41,878 bases of DNA. Source: Bacteroidota bacterium (GTDB lineage Bacteria > Bacteroidota > Bacteroidia > Bacteroidales > Paludibacteraceae). This document shows, piece after piece, positions 18,730 through 27,062 of the stretch (position 1 is its first letter; every line of letters starts with the position of its first letter). The position numbers and the translations under genes are program-made. The notes below the pieces were generated by a model. That model was not told where the DNA came from and searched no databases. It saw nothing but the letters and a program-made list of their open reading frames with translations. Where the stretch lies: the NCBI GenBank assembly GCA_017860345.1, contig JAFNAV010000039.1, forward strand, positions 1-41,878. The letters are read 5' to 3'.

Positions 18730-19350
18730 TTATTTTAAATTTTTTCGGTATTTTACAAGCTGCTTGATAGAGATTAGTTTTATATTGTGTTCGCGAGCTA
18801 CAATTTCCAAATCGGCAAGGCGAGCCATTGTTCCGTCGTCGTTCATTACTTCTACCAGCACGCCACATGGGTTAAGCCCTGCAAGTAGTGGCAAATCTAT
18901 CGAGGCTTCGGTATGCCCTTTGCGGGCAAGCACTCCCTGAGGGTGAGCTATAAGTGGAAAAATATGCCCCGGACGCCCTAAATCTTCAGGCTTTGTGTTT
19001 TTATCAACCAGCGCTTTAACCGTTTTAGAACGATCGGAGGCCGATATACCGGTAGTACATCCGTTGCCAAGCAAGTCAACAGAAACAGTAAATGCCGTAG
19101 TCATTGTGGCTGTGTTGTGCACCACCATACGCTCTAATTTAAGCTCCTGAGCGCGCTCATCGGTTATTGCCACACAAATCAAACCACGACCATATTTAGC
19201 CATGAAGTTGATAATTTCCGGTGTTATAAAATCGGCTGCCACAATAAAGTCTCCTTCATTTTCACGTGCCACATCATCAAACACCAATACTATTTTTCCC
19301 TGACGGATATCTTCGATAGCTTCTTCTACCGAGGCAAAGTTTTCAAACAT
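18730..19350 (-). CDS. ribB: 3,4-dihydroxy-2-butanone 4-phosphate synthase, stand-alone
   Basis: This 206-aa enzyme converts ribulose 5-phosphate to 3,4-dihydroxy-2-butanone 4-phosphate and formate, the four-carbon precursor of riboflavin. All family motifs are present: RENEGD (29-34), GISASDR (101-107), GRPGHIFPL (125-133), GHTEASIDL (145-153) and NDDGTMAR (170-177). There is no GTP cyclohydrolase II domain, so it is not the RibBA fusion common in this phylum. I chose the ATG at 19350: the 30 residues encoded upstream in frame (to 19440) are low-complexity and not family-like, and the -7 box at 19418 lies inside them. It sits between a sugar-binding protein and a sugar repressor, not with other riboflavin genes. 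Confidence 0.93.
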   Translation of the reverse strand: MFENFASVEEAIEDIRQGKIVLVFDDVARENEGDFIVAADFITPEIINFMAKYGRGLICVAITDERAQELKLERMVVHNTATMTTAFTVSVDLLGNGCTTGISASDRSKTVKALVDKNTKPEDLGRPGHIFPLIAHPQGVLARKGHTEASIDLPLLAGLNPCGVLVEVMNDDGTMARLADLEIVAREHNIKLISIKQLVKYRKNLK

Positions 19351-19417
19351 AAAAAAAAATAAAAATACAGATGCGCACCGACTTTGTTGCCTGTAACGAC
19401 ACCTTTTTTCCAGACTG

Positions 19418-19425
19418 CAAAGATA
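19418..19425 (-). promoter_or_regulatory. Possible -7 promoter element for ribB-deoR
   Basis: The minus strand reads TATCTTTG, a perfect TAnnTTTG, 68 bp before the ribB ATG in the 104-bp gap after the sugar-binding-protein gene. A matching -33 TTTG at the right distance is not seen; the nearest TTG is too close. ribB and deoR may therefore be transcribed independently as well as from upstream. Confidence 0.4.
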
Positions 19426-19454
19426 GTAATTAATTCCCAATCTCCCGTGGCGGC

Positions 19455-20318
19455 TTAAATATAGCTTACAAGTTTAAATTCGGTAGAATAGCTACCTTTA
19501 TTCTCCATGCCGTCAAGAACTTTCAGTGCATATTGAATGCCTTGTACGGCCATTTGCGAGCCAAAAGCATCGATAGTAGCCAGCATCTGACCCGACCTCA
19601 GATATGGCTGCACCGAGGCATCGTTATCGAAGCCCACTAATGGAATGCGGCCAGCCATAGCTTTCTCTTCCAACACATGCAATACGCCCAGAGCCATAGC
19701 ATCGTTGCTGCACAGCACCCCTTCCACCTGCGGGTATTCTGCCCATAGTTTCAGGAAAACATGTTCAGCTTTGGCAGTTTCCCAGTCGGCTGCTTCGGTG
19801 GCTAAAAGCTCTAAACCATTTTCATGAATCGAGTCCATAAATCCAGCCTTGCGTTGCTTCGCGTTTTCGGCTACAGCCAAACCCTCAATCAAAATAACTT
19901 TAGCGCCTTTGCCAAGCTTACTGCCCAATACATTACCCACCATTTTAGACGCAGTTCTGTTATCCGGCCCTACATAAGTGAGTTCTACTCCTTCGGCAGC
20001 AAGCATAGCTTCGTCTAACCGTATATCGATGTTTATAACCTTTACTCCGGCTCTGATAGCTTTCACTGTTATCGGCACAAGCGCTTTGGAGTCGATAGGT
20101 ACTAATACAATGGCATCTACTTTTTGGGCAATAAGATTTTCCATCAGCGATATCTGAAGGTCTATTTCAGTTTGAGCAGATGTTCCCGCAATAATCAATT
20201 CGAAACTGTTTTCGCGGGTGGCAAAGTCGAGTGCACCTTTTTTCATTTCCTGAAAAAACTCGGCACTAAGTGATTTCATAACTAATCCGACTGAAGGTTT
20301 GTTTTTCATACAGAGCAT
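19455..20318 (-). CDS. Sugar-binding protein (RbsB/periplasmic-binding fold) without signal peptide
   Basis: This 287-aa protein is a type 1 periplasmic-binding-protein fold of the ribose/xylose type. It shows SVGLVMKSLSAEFFQEMKKG at the start, QKVDAIVLVPIDS, GVKVINIDIRLD, VEGVLCSNDAMALG and IPLVGFDNDA. It starts directly with the first beta strand after only six or so residues. An in-frame TAA two codons before the ATG at 20318 (alternative ATG at 20309) rules out an N-terminal extension, so there is neither a secretion signal nor a LacI DNA-binding domain. No ABC permease or ATPase gene is nearby. A cytosolic sugar-sensing or sequestering role is one possibility; decay of a former ABC system is another. 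Confidence 0.82.
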   Translation of the reverse strand: MLCMKNKPSVGLVMKSLSAEFFQEMKKGALDFATRENSFELIIAGTSAQTEIDLQISLMENLIAQKVDAIVLVPIDSKALVPITVKAIRAGVKVINIDIRLDEAMLAAEGVELTYVGPDNRTASKMVGNVLGSKLGKGAKVILIEGLAVAENAKQRKAGFMDSIHENGLELLATEAADWETAKAEHVFLKLWAEYPQVEGVLCSNDAMALGVLHVLEEKAMAGRIPLVGFDNDASVQPYLRSGQMLATIDAFGSQMAVQGIQYALKVLDGMENKGSYSTEFKLVSYI

Positions 20319-20387
20319 GTATTAGATTTTTAAGTTTATTTGACCATAAGTATTTATCAAAAACAAAAACTTTACTTCTATAATTAG

Positions 20388-20395
20388 CAAAGCTA
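20388..20395 (-). promoter_or_regulatory. Predicted -7 box for the binding protein-ribB-deoR unit
   Basis: The minus strand reads TAGCTTTG, a perfect TAnnTTTG, about 70 bp before the ATG at 20318. A hyphenated inverted repeat, CCTGTT (20416-20421) and AACAGG (20431-20436), lies just upstream and could be an operator. No good -33 TTTG is visible, which fits a regulated promoter. Confidence 0.5.
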
Positions 20396-20473
20396 TAGAA
20401 TAATAATATGAGTACCCTGTTCTGCATATAAACAGGAGATTCAAATTAGCGATAATCGTTTAATTTCTAATTA

Positions 20474-20503
20474 AAATGCTGCCTGAAAATACAGGCAGCA
20501 TTT
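20474..20503 (-). terminator. Strong intrinsic terminator after susD
   Basis: A perfect 12-bp stem, AAATGCTGCCTG (20474-20485) and CAGGCAGCATTT (20492-20503), encloses a 6-nt loop 21 bp after the SusD stop. On the minus strand it ends in CATTTTAATT. It divides the sugar locus into two transcription units. Confidence 0.85.
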
Positions 20504-20524
20504 CGAAAAGTATATTGCTATTTA

Positions 20525-22591
20525 TCAATAACCGTTAGTTCCAAACTCGTCGGCATTGTTGATTTGATTCAAGAAGCTATATGGGATTGGACGTTTATAA
20601 TGTTTGGTAGGATCAAAATTTGCATAAGCAGTTGCATTGTACTTTTGAAGTCGAGTTTCAAATGCTTTATTACGTTTAAGAATCGCCCATCTATTAAATT
20701 CACCGCATAGTTCCCGAGCATATTCATCAAAAACATCATCCATAGTTGCCGTAGTAAGCTGCATTCCGGTTGTTGTGTTAAAGTCTGCTGCATTTCTACA
20801 AGCGCGTTTGCGTAATACATTCAAATAACCGGCAGCGGTAGCTCCATCGCCGCTGTTAACATGCAATGCAGCCTCCGCAGCAATTAAATAAACTTCGGCC
20901 ATACGCATAATCATAACGTTTCCTAATTTTAACTGGAAATTTGAGCCAACCCATCCACCATCAAAATTGTGATTAAACTTCATCATGGCAGGAAACAGAT
21001 TAGCAAGGCTCATTGGAGTTAACCCATTTGTAGCAGTTACAGTTTTATATGTACTTCCGGTTGGGTCGTTCGCTGTGTCAAATAAGTCGTCGATGTTTAC
21101 AGTGACATATCTGCGAGCCTGTTTTTCAGTAGTAGTAAGAGGATCTTTACTTAAATACACAAAAAATCTATCTTCATCCGCCGCTAATGGATAGGGCACT
21201 ATATTAGCATTAGTTGTATCTCTCAAATCTGCAATTGCTCCGGTATGAACTCCTTTTTTCCATATTTTTGGAATATATTGCCAAGAAGCATTTTTGGAAG
21301 CATTTACTGCGTTTACATCTGCATATGGATAAATTTTTTCACCCACATGGGATGCATCGATGCCATATTTAGTACACATGGCAGCTGTAAGCGTAATAGT
21401 TGCATTATTGTAAGTTATATTTCCCGGAGTAGGAACTCCCGTTCCGAGACTGGCGATAGCTTGTACACCTGAATAGTTTGCATACGCTGTAACAAAAGTA
21501 TTCTCCCATCGTTTATCATACCTGGCATCAAAACAATTTATAAGATATTTTGTAGGTGCTACAAATTGCTGATTGCAACGTCCGTAATAAGCATTTGAGG
21601 TATTTGAATTTACACCCTTTTTCAAAAGATCTGATGTTCCAAAGGCATCGTCGAGCTTAGGATAATAGTATAAATAAAAATTTGGTTTGGAGTTTCCTGT
21701 AAAATAGTCGTATGATGCATCATAAGGATTGAGACCATAAGCGGTAAACAGGACTTCAGCGTTGTTACGATTATTAGCCGCAGCGAATACTTTTTGGAAA
21801 TCGTCATACATGGCAGCACCATAAGTACTTTGATTATTGATCAGAGAATCAGCGACTTCTTTCGCACGTAGCCAGTAAGATTTTGAACCTTCACTTAAAC
21901 CTTCGCCACCACCCTGAGCATAAACACGAGCCAAAAGCCCTAAGGCACTCTTTTTGGTTACGCGTGCGAGGTTATTATCCATCGGTGTTACCGGAAGATT
22001 CTGAAAAGCGTATCTCAAGTCAGAAATAATCTGAGTATAAATTTCGGAGATACTATTCCGTTTCGGGGTCAAGTTTTGAGTTCCATCATCCGTTAAAATC
22101 AATGGAACTTCGCCATATTGAGCTACCAGTACGGAATAATAATATGCTCTCAATAGTTTAGTTTCTGCTACTAAGGATTTAATGTCGGAAGCGTTACCAT
22201 TCACCAATTTTTCAGATAGTTGAATTGTTACATTACAGTCCTTTATCGAACCATAAGCATAATTCCATGCAGCACCTGCTGCATTACTACTTGTAGTAAA
22301 CTGTTCATAGGCCATTAAATCTTTAAACATGCCATGAACGCCATAAGAAAATGTCCATAAATCAGTACCGGTTTCCGATACTATATTATAATTCAATCCT
22401 ATAAGTGACCCCCAAAGTCCCGTATAGCAATTGGATTGATATGATTTCCATCCGCTATAACTTGAAAGAACGTTGTCCGCTGATATAGCTGATGGGTTAT
22501 ATTCATCTAAACTACATGATGTTACGCATAATGCCAGAGACAATCCAAGCGCACATTTATATAATATTCTTTTTATATTAATAGTTTTCAT
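20525..22591 (-). CDS. SusD/RagB-family outer-membrane glycan-binding lipoprotein
   Basis: This 688-aa lipoprotein has the lipobox VTSC, so Cys26 is the lipid anchor. The body is a SusD-like alpha-helical TPR scaffold: SIKDCNVTIQLSEKL, ETKLLRAYYYSVLVAQYGEVPLI, SALGLLARVYAQGG, and the conserved late motifs MRMAEVYLIAAEAAL and FDEYARELCGEFNRW. SusD proteins form a lid over their SusC partner and capture the carbohydrate ligand at the cell surface. It follows susC by 24 bp. It is longer than the usual 500-600 aa, with much of the extra length in the middle (about 300-480), which may shape ligand choice. No glycoside hydrolase is encoded beside it. Confidence 0.95.
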   Translation of the reverse strand: MKTINIKRILYKCALGLSLALCVTSCSLDEYNPSAISADNVLSSYSGWKSYQSNCYTGLWGSLIGLNYNIVSETGTDLWTFSYGVHGMFKDLMAYEQFTTSSNAAGAAWNYAYGSIKDCNVTIQLSEKLVNGNASDIKSLVAETKLLRAYYYSVLVAQYGEVPLILTDDGTQNLTPKRNSISEIYTQIISDLRYAFQNLPVTPMDNNLARVTKKSALGLLARVYAQGGGEGLSEGSKSYWLRAKEVADSLINNQSTYGAAMYDDFQKVFAAANNRNNAEVLFTAYGLNPYDASYDYFTGNSKPNFYLYYYPKLDDAFGTSDLLKKGVNSNTSNAYYGRCNQQFVAPTKYLINCFDARYDKRWENTFVTAYANYSGVQAIASLGTGVPTPGNITYNNATITLTAAMCTKYGIDASHVGEKIYPYADVNAVNASKNASWQYIPKIWKKGVHTGAIADLRDTTNANIVPYPLAADEDRFFVYLSKDPLTTTEKQARRYVTVNIDDLFDTANDPTGSTYKTVTATNGLTPMSLANLFPAMMKFNHNFDGGWVGSNFQLKLGNVMIMRMAEVYLIAAEAALHVNSGDGATAAGYLNVLRKRACRNAADFNTTTGMQLTTATMDDVFDEYARELCGEFNRWAILKRNKAFETRLQKYNATAYANFDPTKHYKRPIPYSFLNQINNADEFGTNGY

Positions 22592-22615
22592 ATTTTTAAT
22601 TTTGTGATTTAATAA

Positions 22616-25600
22616 TCAAAATGTTATATTAAGACCTACAACAACCTGTTTAGTAAGTGGGTAACTAAGCGATCCATTCATTTCAGGATCATACTGCGTC
22701 AATAAATGACTTTTTGCAATTACCAAAGGATTAGTTATTGTGCCATATAACCGGAACTTTTCAATGGAAAGCTTTTGGATTAAAGTAGTTGGCAAAGAAT
22801 AACCTAATGTTATGTTTTTGATTTTAAAGAATGAGCCATCTACATAACTCAATCCAGTGAAACCCAACATATTTGACGTAGTAGCAAGATAATTCATTAC
22901 AGGAAAATCATTAGATGGATTTGTAGGTGTCCAATAATTGAAGCTTACCGGAATAGTTCTGGAAGGGCTTGCATTTGTAGCATATGCGTTTGGCTGATAC
23001 CATCCCATCATATTATAACTAATCGTTTGTCCCCATCTCATATACATGTATATAGTCAAATCAAAATTCTTGTATTTAAATCCGTTTTGAAATCCGAGAG
23101 ACCAATCAGGAGAATTATGACCAAGTATTTGATAGTCTTTAGAACTAACTGTATATTTTGAAGTGGCAGCTGTAAGACTTGAATTATATTTTTGAGCGGC
23201 AGTAAGGTTTGAATAATAGTATGTTTGCGTACCATCAGTCGCTGTTTTTACATAAACCCCTTCTTCTAATCGAGTCATACCAGGAACATTTACATTCAAG
23301 TCTCCGGGTCTTACTCCAAATACTGCAGCGTCTTTTTCTTGTCCAATTTGCCAAACGCCATTTAGCTTGTAATTGTAGAAGGAGTTGACAGGCTCACCGA
23401 TGGCAAGCGTATACGAACCATTAGATATATAATTATTTGATGCACCGGTTAATGCTATAATTTCTTCCTTATTGGTTGAAAAAGTTACCGTTGAATTCCA
23501 TTGAAAATCTCTTGTAACTATGTTGCGCGTATTTAATGCCAATTCAAAACCACTGTTTTTGGTTTTACATATATTAATATTGGTCAGATAATTTGTATTG
23601 GGTAAATAAGTCCCATATATCGACGGAGAGGATACGCTATAGATAACGCCATCGGTTTTAGTTGTATAATAATCCAACGATAAATCGATACGGTTGTTAA
23701 ACAACATTGCGTCTATACCAAAGTTGGTATTATACGATTTCTCCCATCTTAAGTTGGTGTTGGTAAGATATTTAGTATAGCGATATATAGACTGGGTGGT
23801 ACCCCCCAACGACATATTAGTACTTTCGAGATTTTGCGTAGAACTAAATGGATCTATTTTCGCAGTTCCGGTAACACCCCATCCAACGCGAAGTTTCAGA
23901 TTATCTAACCAATCTTTTGTTGACGACATGAATTTTTCATCCGTAATTCGCCATGCCACCGATGCAGCCGGAAAATTATCCCATTGGTTTGATTCGTACA
24001 AAGCGGAGGCTCCATCATGACGAATAGATGCAGAAAAAAGATATTTGCCTAAATATGAGTAATTTACGCGCCCCACAAAACCAAGAGATTTTGACATGCT
24101 ATAAGAAGAAGAAGCTGTAGTATTTACATCATTTGTAAAGCTATACCATTTAAAATTGTTGCTAAGAATATTGCTTTGATACATAGCAGTATATAGATTC
24201 TGTTTGTCACTCCATGAAGTCACCCCTGTAAGCGTAAAATCATGATCTCTTGCTACTTTAAAATTATAAGTTAATATATTTTCCCAGTCATATCCGTAAG
24301 AACGATTTTGAGTAACCTGCGCTTTTGCAATTTGTCCATTTCCATAAGTATAATTAACCGAACCAATTCCATCAAACTGATAATTATTGGTATAAACAAA
24401 TACAGCACCTAAGCGCGACAGTATGCTCAGCCCTTTCATTGGTTTGATTTCTACATATGGGTTAACATTGATTCTAAAATTATTATCGGTATTTGCATAT
24501 ACACCAGGTTGGTAATTGAGAAGAAGATTATACACATTATTACCCAGATTTGTATTTAAAGTTCCATCATCATTGTGGGTTCTAACGAGCGGGTCGGTAG
24601 TTAATGCATTTTCGAGTTTATCCTGAGCTCTGTTTCTGATTACGTACGAAGCCTGCATGCTACTACCAATTGAAAGCCATTGCTTATAATTATGATCTAC
24701 TTTCATGTTAGTTGAGTATTGTTTATAGTCATCGCCATAATACTGACCATTTTCATTTGTATAATTAAATGACACATACCCTTTTGTTCTTTCATTTCCT
24801 CCTGAAATACTTAAACTGTAATTCTGAGTAGCCGCGCTTTTGCGCAAAAACTCTTTTGCCCAATCTACAAACTTACCTTCCTTATAAGTAGCATATCTTG
24901 TAGTTCCGAAAATAGTTTCGTCATCGGCTTCCGATTGCCATATAGCTCCGGTTGTTGTCCAGACACTATTAGTTGCGTCCCAAACATATTTATAAGCTTC
25001 ACGTTTTGTTTCAAGGTAAGACTCTCCTGTGCGCATTTCCGGAATAATTGACCATCCATTATTTCCATAAAAAGCATTAAAATCGACGCTTAATTTTCCG
25101 ACTTTACCTTTTTTAGTAGTAATAATAATTACTCCATTTGAACCGGCAGCTCCATAAACAGCAGTTGAAGAGGCATCTTTCAACACTTCAACCGATTCTA
25201 TATCATTAGGGTTTAGGGTGGCATAATCTCCAGGTAACCCGTCAATTAAGAACAACGGAGTGCCGCTGGCAGTAATTGACCTGTTGCCACGTAATTGTAT
25301 ATTCACTCCGGCTCCGGCCTGACCTGATGTACGGGTAATATCAAGCCCGGCTACCCTTCCCTGAAGAGATTCCATGGCATTAGAACCGGGACGCATAGTG
25401 ATGTCCTGACTCTTAACAGTAGATACAGATCCAGTAAGGTCGCGCTTCTTTATTGTACCATAACCTACAGCCACAACCTCATTAAGAGCTAAAGCTGAAC
25501 TTTGCAATTGTACATTTTTTATACCTGAACCATTGAAGTTAACTTCCATTTTATCCATCCCGACGAAGGTAAATACCAAAACACCGGATTTTGTTTTTGC

Positions 25601-25858
25601 TTCAATTGAATACTTGCCATCCAAATCCGTAATAGTACCAATTGTAGTTCCTTTTATCATAACTGATACGCTTGGTAGTGGCTCACCAGTGTCGTCTTTG
25701 ACAACACCGCTAATTCTTACCGCTTCTTGCGCAATTACACTTTGTGTGGCTAAAAAGAGGGTCATTATAATGAACATCCTTTTAAATGTACGCCTTGCCA
25801 GATCGTTCAAACATGTCCTGAAAAAACATTGTGGACTTTTTTTCTCGTTCTTTTTCAT
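22616..25858 (-). CDS. SusC/RagA-family TonB-dependent outer-membrane transporter
   Basis: This 1080-aa protein begins with a long basic N-terminus before the signal sequence (FIIMTLFLATQSVIAQ). A carboxypeptidase-D-like domain follows (ISGVVKDDTGEPLPSVSVMI, about 48-125). The TonB-box/plug region has VVAVGYGTIKKRDLTGSV, ESLQGRVAGLDI, IQLRGNRSITASGTPLFLI and IESVEVLKDASSTAVYG. A 22-strand-type barrel completes it and ends in a terminal aromatic, VVGLNITF. With the SusD protein it forms the outer-membrane import complex of the locus. Only 62 bp separate it from the sugar transporter gene, with no clear promoter, so it is probably co-transcribed with the catabolic genes. Confidence 0.96.
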   Translation of the reverse strand: MKKNEKKSPQCFFRTCLNDLARRTFKRMFIIMTLFLATQSVIAQEAVRISGVVKDDTGEPLPSVSVMIKGTTIGTITDLDGKYSIEAKTKSGVLVFTFVGMDKMEVNFNGSGIKNVQLQSSALALNEVVAVGYGTIKKRDLTGSVSTVKSQDITMRPGSNAMESLQGRVAGLDITRTSGQAGAGVNIQLRGNRSITASGTPLFLIDGLPGDYATLNPNDIESVEVLKDASSTAVYGAAGSNGVIIITTKKGKVGKLSVDFNAFYGNNGWSIIPEMRTGESYLETKREAYKYVWDATNSVWTTTGAIWQSEADDETIFGTTRYATYKEGKFVDWAKEFLRKSAATQNYSLSISGGNERTKGYVSFNYTNENGQYYGDDYKQYSTNMKVDHNYKQWLSIGSSMQASYVIRNRAQDKLENALTTDPLVRTHNDDGTLNTNLGNNVYNLLLNYQPGVYANTDNNFRINVNPYVEIKPMKGLSILSRLGAVFVYTNNYQFDGIGSVNYTYGNGQIAKAQVTQNRSYGYDWENILTYNFKVARDHDFTLTGVTSWSDKQNLYTAMYQSNILSNNFKWYSFTNDVNTTASSSYSMSKSLGFVGRVNYSYLGKYLFSASIRHDGASALYESNQWDNFPAASVAWRITDEKFMSSTKDWLDNLKLRVGWGVTGTAKIDPFSSTQNLESTNMSLGGTTQSIYRYTKYLTNTNLRWEKSYNTNFGIDAMLFNNRIDLSLDYYTTKTDGVIYSVSSPSIYGTYLPNTNYLTNINICKTKNSGFELALNTRNIVTRDFQWNSTVTFSTNKEEIIALTGASNNYISNGSYTLAIGEPVNSFYNYKLNGVWQIGQEKDAAVFGVRPGDLNVNVPGMTRLEEGVYVKTATDGTQTYYYSNLTAAQKYNSSLTAATSKYTVSSKDYQILGHNSPDWSLGFQNGFKYKNFDLTIYMYMRWGQTISYNMMGWYQPNAYATNASPSRTIPVSFNYWTPTNPSNDFPVMNYLATTSNMLGFTGLSYVDGSFFKIKNITLGYSLPTTLIQKLSIEKFRLYGTITNPLVIAKSHLLTQYDPEMNGSLSYPLTKQVVVGLNITF

Positions 25859-25920
25859 TTGTAATTTAAATTTAAATATTAGTTGTTATTTGTGAAAGCT
25901 GTGAGTCTCCTGAGATGTAT

Positions 25921-26925
25921 CTATATTTTCGACATCGTAATTGTAATTAACCCTGCAATAAAAAGGATAAACATGGCTGTAAGTAAGGCATTGGTGCCCT
26001 TAGGAGCTCCTTTAAACTCTTTCCATACAAATACGCCCCAGAACATGGCCACTACAGGTGCTCCATTGGTAAGTGCATACGAAATGGTGGGGCCGGCTTT
26101 GGGTATAGCCATAAAACTGATAACCATTCCCGACATCCAGATAATGCCGCCTAAAACACCAGTCAGGTGAGTCTTTATATCGCCTTTGAAATAATCTTTC
26201 ACACTGAGTTTTTCGCCATCAACCGGATGACGCATTACAAACAGGTTGAAAACCGGCGTGCTAACTACAGCGCCAATGGTGAAAAAGAATACGCCTGTGA
26301 ATGGAGTAAGATGTCCGGCACCACCAGCGACATAAGCCGGATCGAGTGATTTTACTACCAAACCGTAAAAGAATGCAATGGTAAGACCGGCCAGTAAGGA
26401 AATAATTAAGCCTTTGGAGGTAGAGCTTTTTTGTCCGCTGGCTAATTTTTTGTAAGCCTGCATACAGAAGAATATGGCTGCAACTATCAGAGCTACTCCG
26501 GCAAACAATACTGTTACATTATTGCCCTGCGCTCCTGCAAAAATGAAGTTGACAACAATACCCAGCACCCAGGCAAGCCCACCGCCGATAGGAAAACCTA
26601 CTGCCATGCCGGCTATGGCCATGGCTGCAACAAGGAGTAAAGTGCCTAAATTCCAGACTATTCCTCCCGCCATGGCGTAAAGAATACTTGTGGTGTCGGC
26701 CTGTGCAAGATCGTCGAGAAAGCTGCGACCATCAGATCCAAAACTACCGAGGGTAAAGGCGGCAATTACCGCTGTGAGAAGAAGCCCCCATACGAAATCG
26801 AAATAGAATAACTCGAAACGCCAGGTTTTGGCAGTCATTTTTTGGGTATTCGACCACGAACCCCAGCAAACCATACTGAAAAGCAATAATATTACCGCCG
26901 GAAGAAAATTGTGAATCAGAATCAT
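25921..26925 (-). CDS. GRP-family inner-membrane sugar transporter
   Basis: This 334-aa protein has about ten hydrophobic helices across its length. The first helices carry ILLLFSMVCWGSWSNTQKM, and a repeated motif block later has GVLGGIIWMSGMVISFMAIPKAGPTISYALTNGAPVVAMFWG. This is the architecture of the glucose/ribose-porter (GRP, drug/metabolite superfamily) transporters, which move free sugars through the inner membrane with protons. It gives the locus an inner-membrane uptake step after SusC/SusD. It lies between the isomerase and susC. The 137-bp gap to the isomerase contains two inverted repeats. Family placement is confident; substrate is not visible from sequence. Confidence 0.88.
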   Translation of the reverse strand: MILIHNFLPAVILLLFSMVCWGSWSNTQKMTAKTWRFELFYFDFVWGLLLTAVIAAFTLGSFGSDGRSFLDDLAQADTTSILYAMAGGIVWNLGTLLLVAAMAIAGMAVGFPIGGGLAWVLGIVVNFIFAGAQGNNVTVLFAGVALIVAAIFFCMQAYKKLASGQKSSTSKGLIISLLAGLTIAFFYGLVVKSLDPAYVAGGAGHLTPFTGVFFFTIGAVVSTPVFNLFVMRHPVDGEKLSVKDYFKGDIKTHLTGVLGGIIWMSGMVISFMAIPKAGPTISYALTNGAPVVAMFWGVFVWKEFKGAPKGTNALLTAMFILFIAGLITITMSKI

Positions 26926-26942
26926 AATGTATTAGATTTAAA

Positions 26943-26984
26943 TCGCTCAAAATTTTGCACTTAACAGAATGAAGACTTGAGCGA
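26943..26984 (-). repeat. Hyphenated inverted repeat upstream of the sugar transporter
   Basis: TCGCTCAA (26943-26950) and TTGAGCGA (26977-26984) are an exact 8-bp inverted repeat with a 26-nt spacer, 17 bp before the transporter ATG. It could be an operator or an RNA stem covering the start region. Confidence 0.55.
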
Positions 26985-27020
26985 ATGTGATGATTTTTGG
27001 TGATTTTTCGGTTCTTTATC

Positions 27021-27052
27021 CTTCTTCTTCCTTCTGAAAAAGGAAGAAGAAG
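27021..27052 (-). promoter_or_regulatory. Long hairpin directly after the isomerase gene
   Basis: A perfect 13-bp stem, CTTCTTCTTCCTT (27021-27033) and AAGGAAGAAGAAG (27040-27052), encloses a 6-nt loop 10 bp after the isomerase stop. No U-run follows on the minus strand. It is therefore more likely an mRNA 3'-end stabiliser or partial terminator that sets the expression ratio between catabolic and transport genes than a full terminator. Confidence 0.7.
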
Positions 27053-27062
27053 TGATATTTAT

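Noticed and set aside
19351..19440. N-terminal extension of ribB
   Set aside because: The extra 30 residues are basic, then phenylalanine-rich and unlike any DHBP synthase, and the likely -7 box lies inside this stretch.
19455..20318. Reading the sugar-binding protein as a LacI-type regulator
   Set aside because: There is no N-terminal helix-turn-helix; the ORF starts directly at the binding fold and an in-frame stop precedes it.
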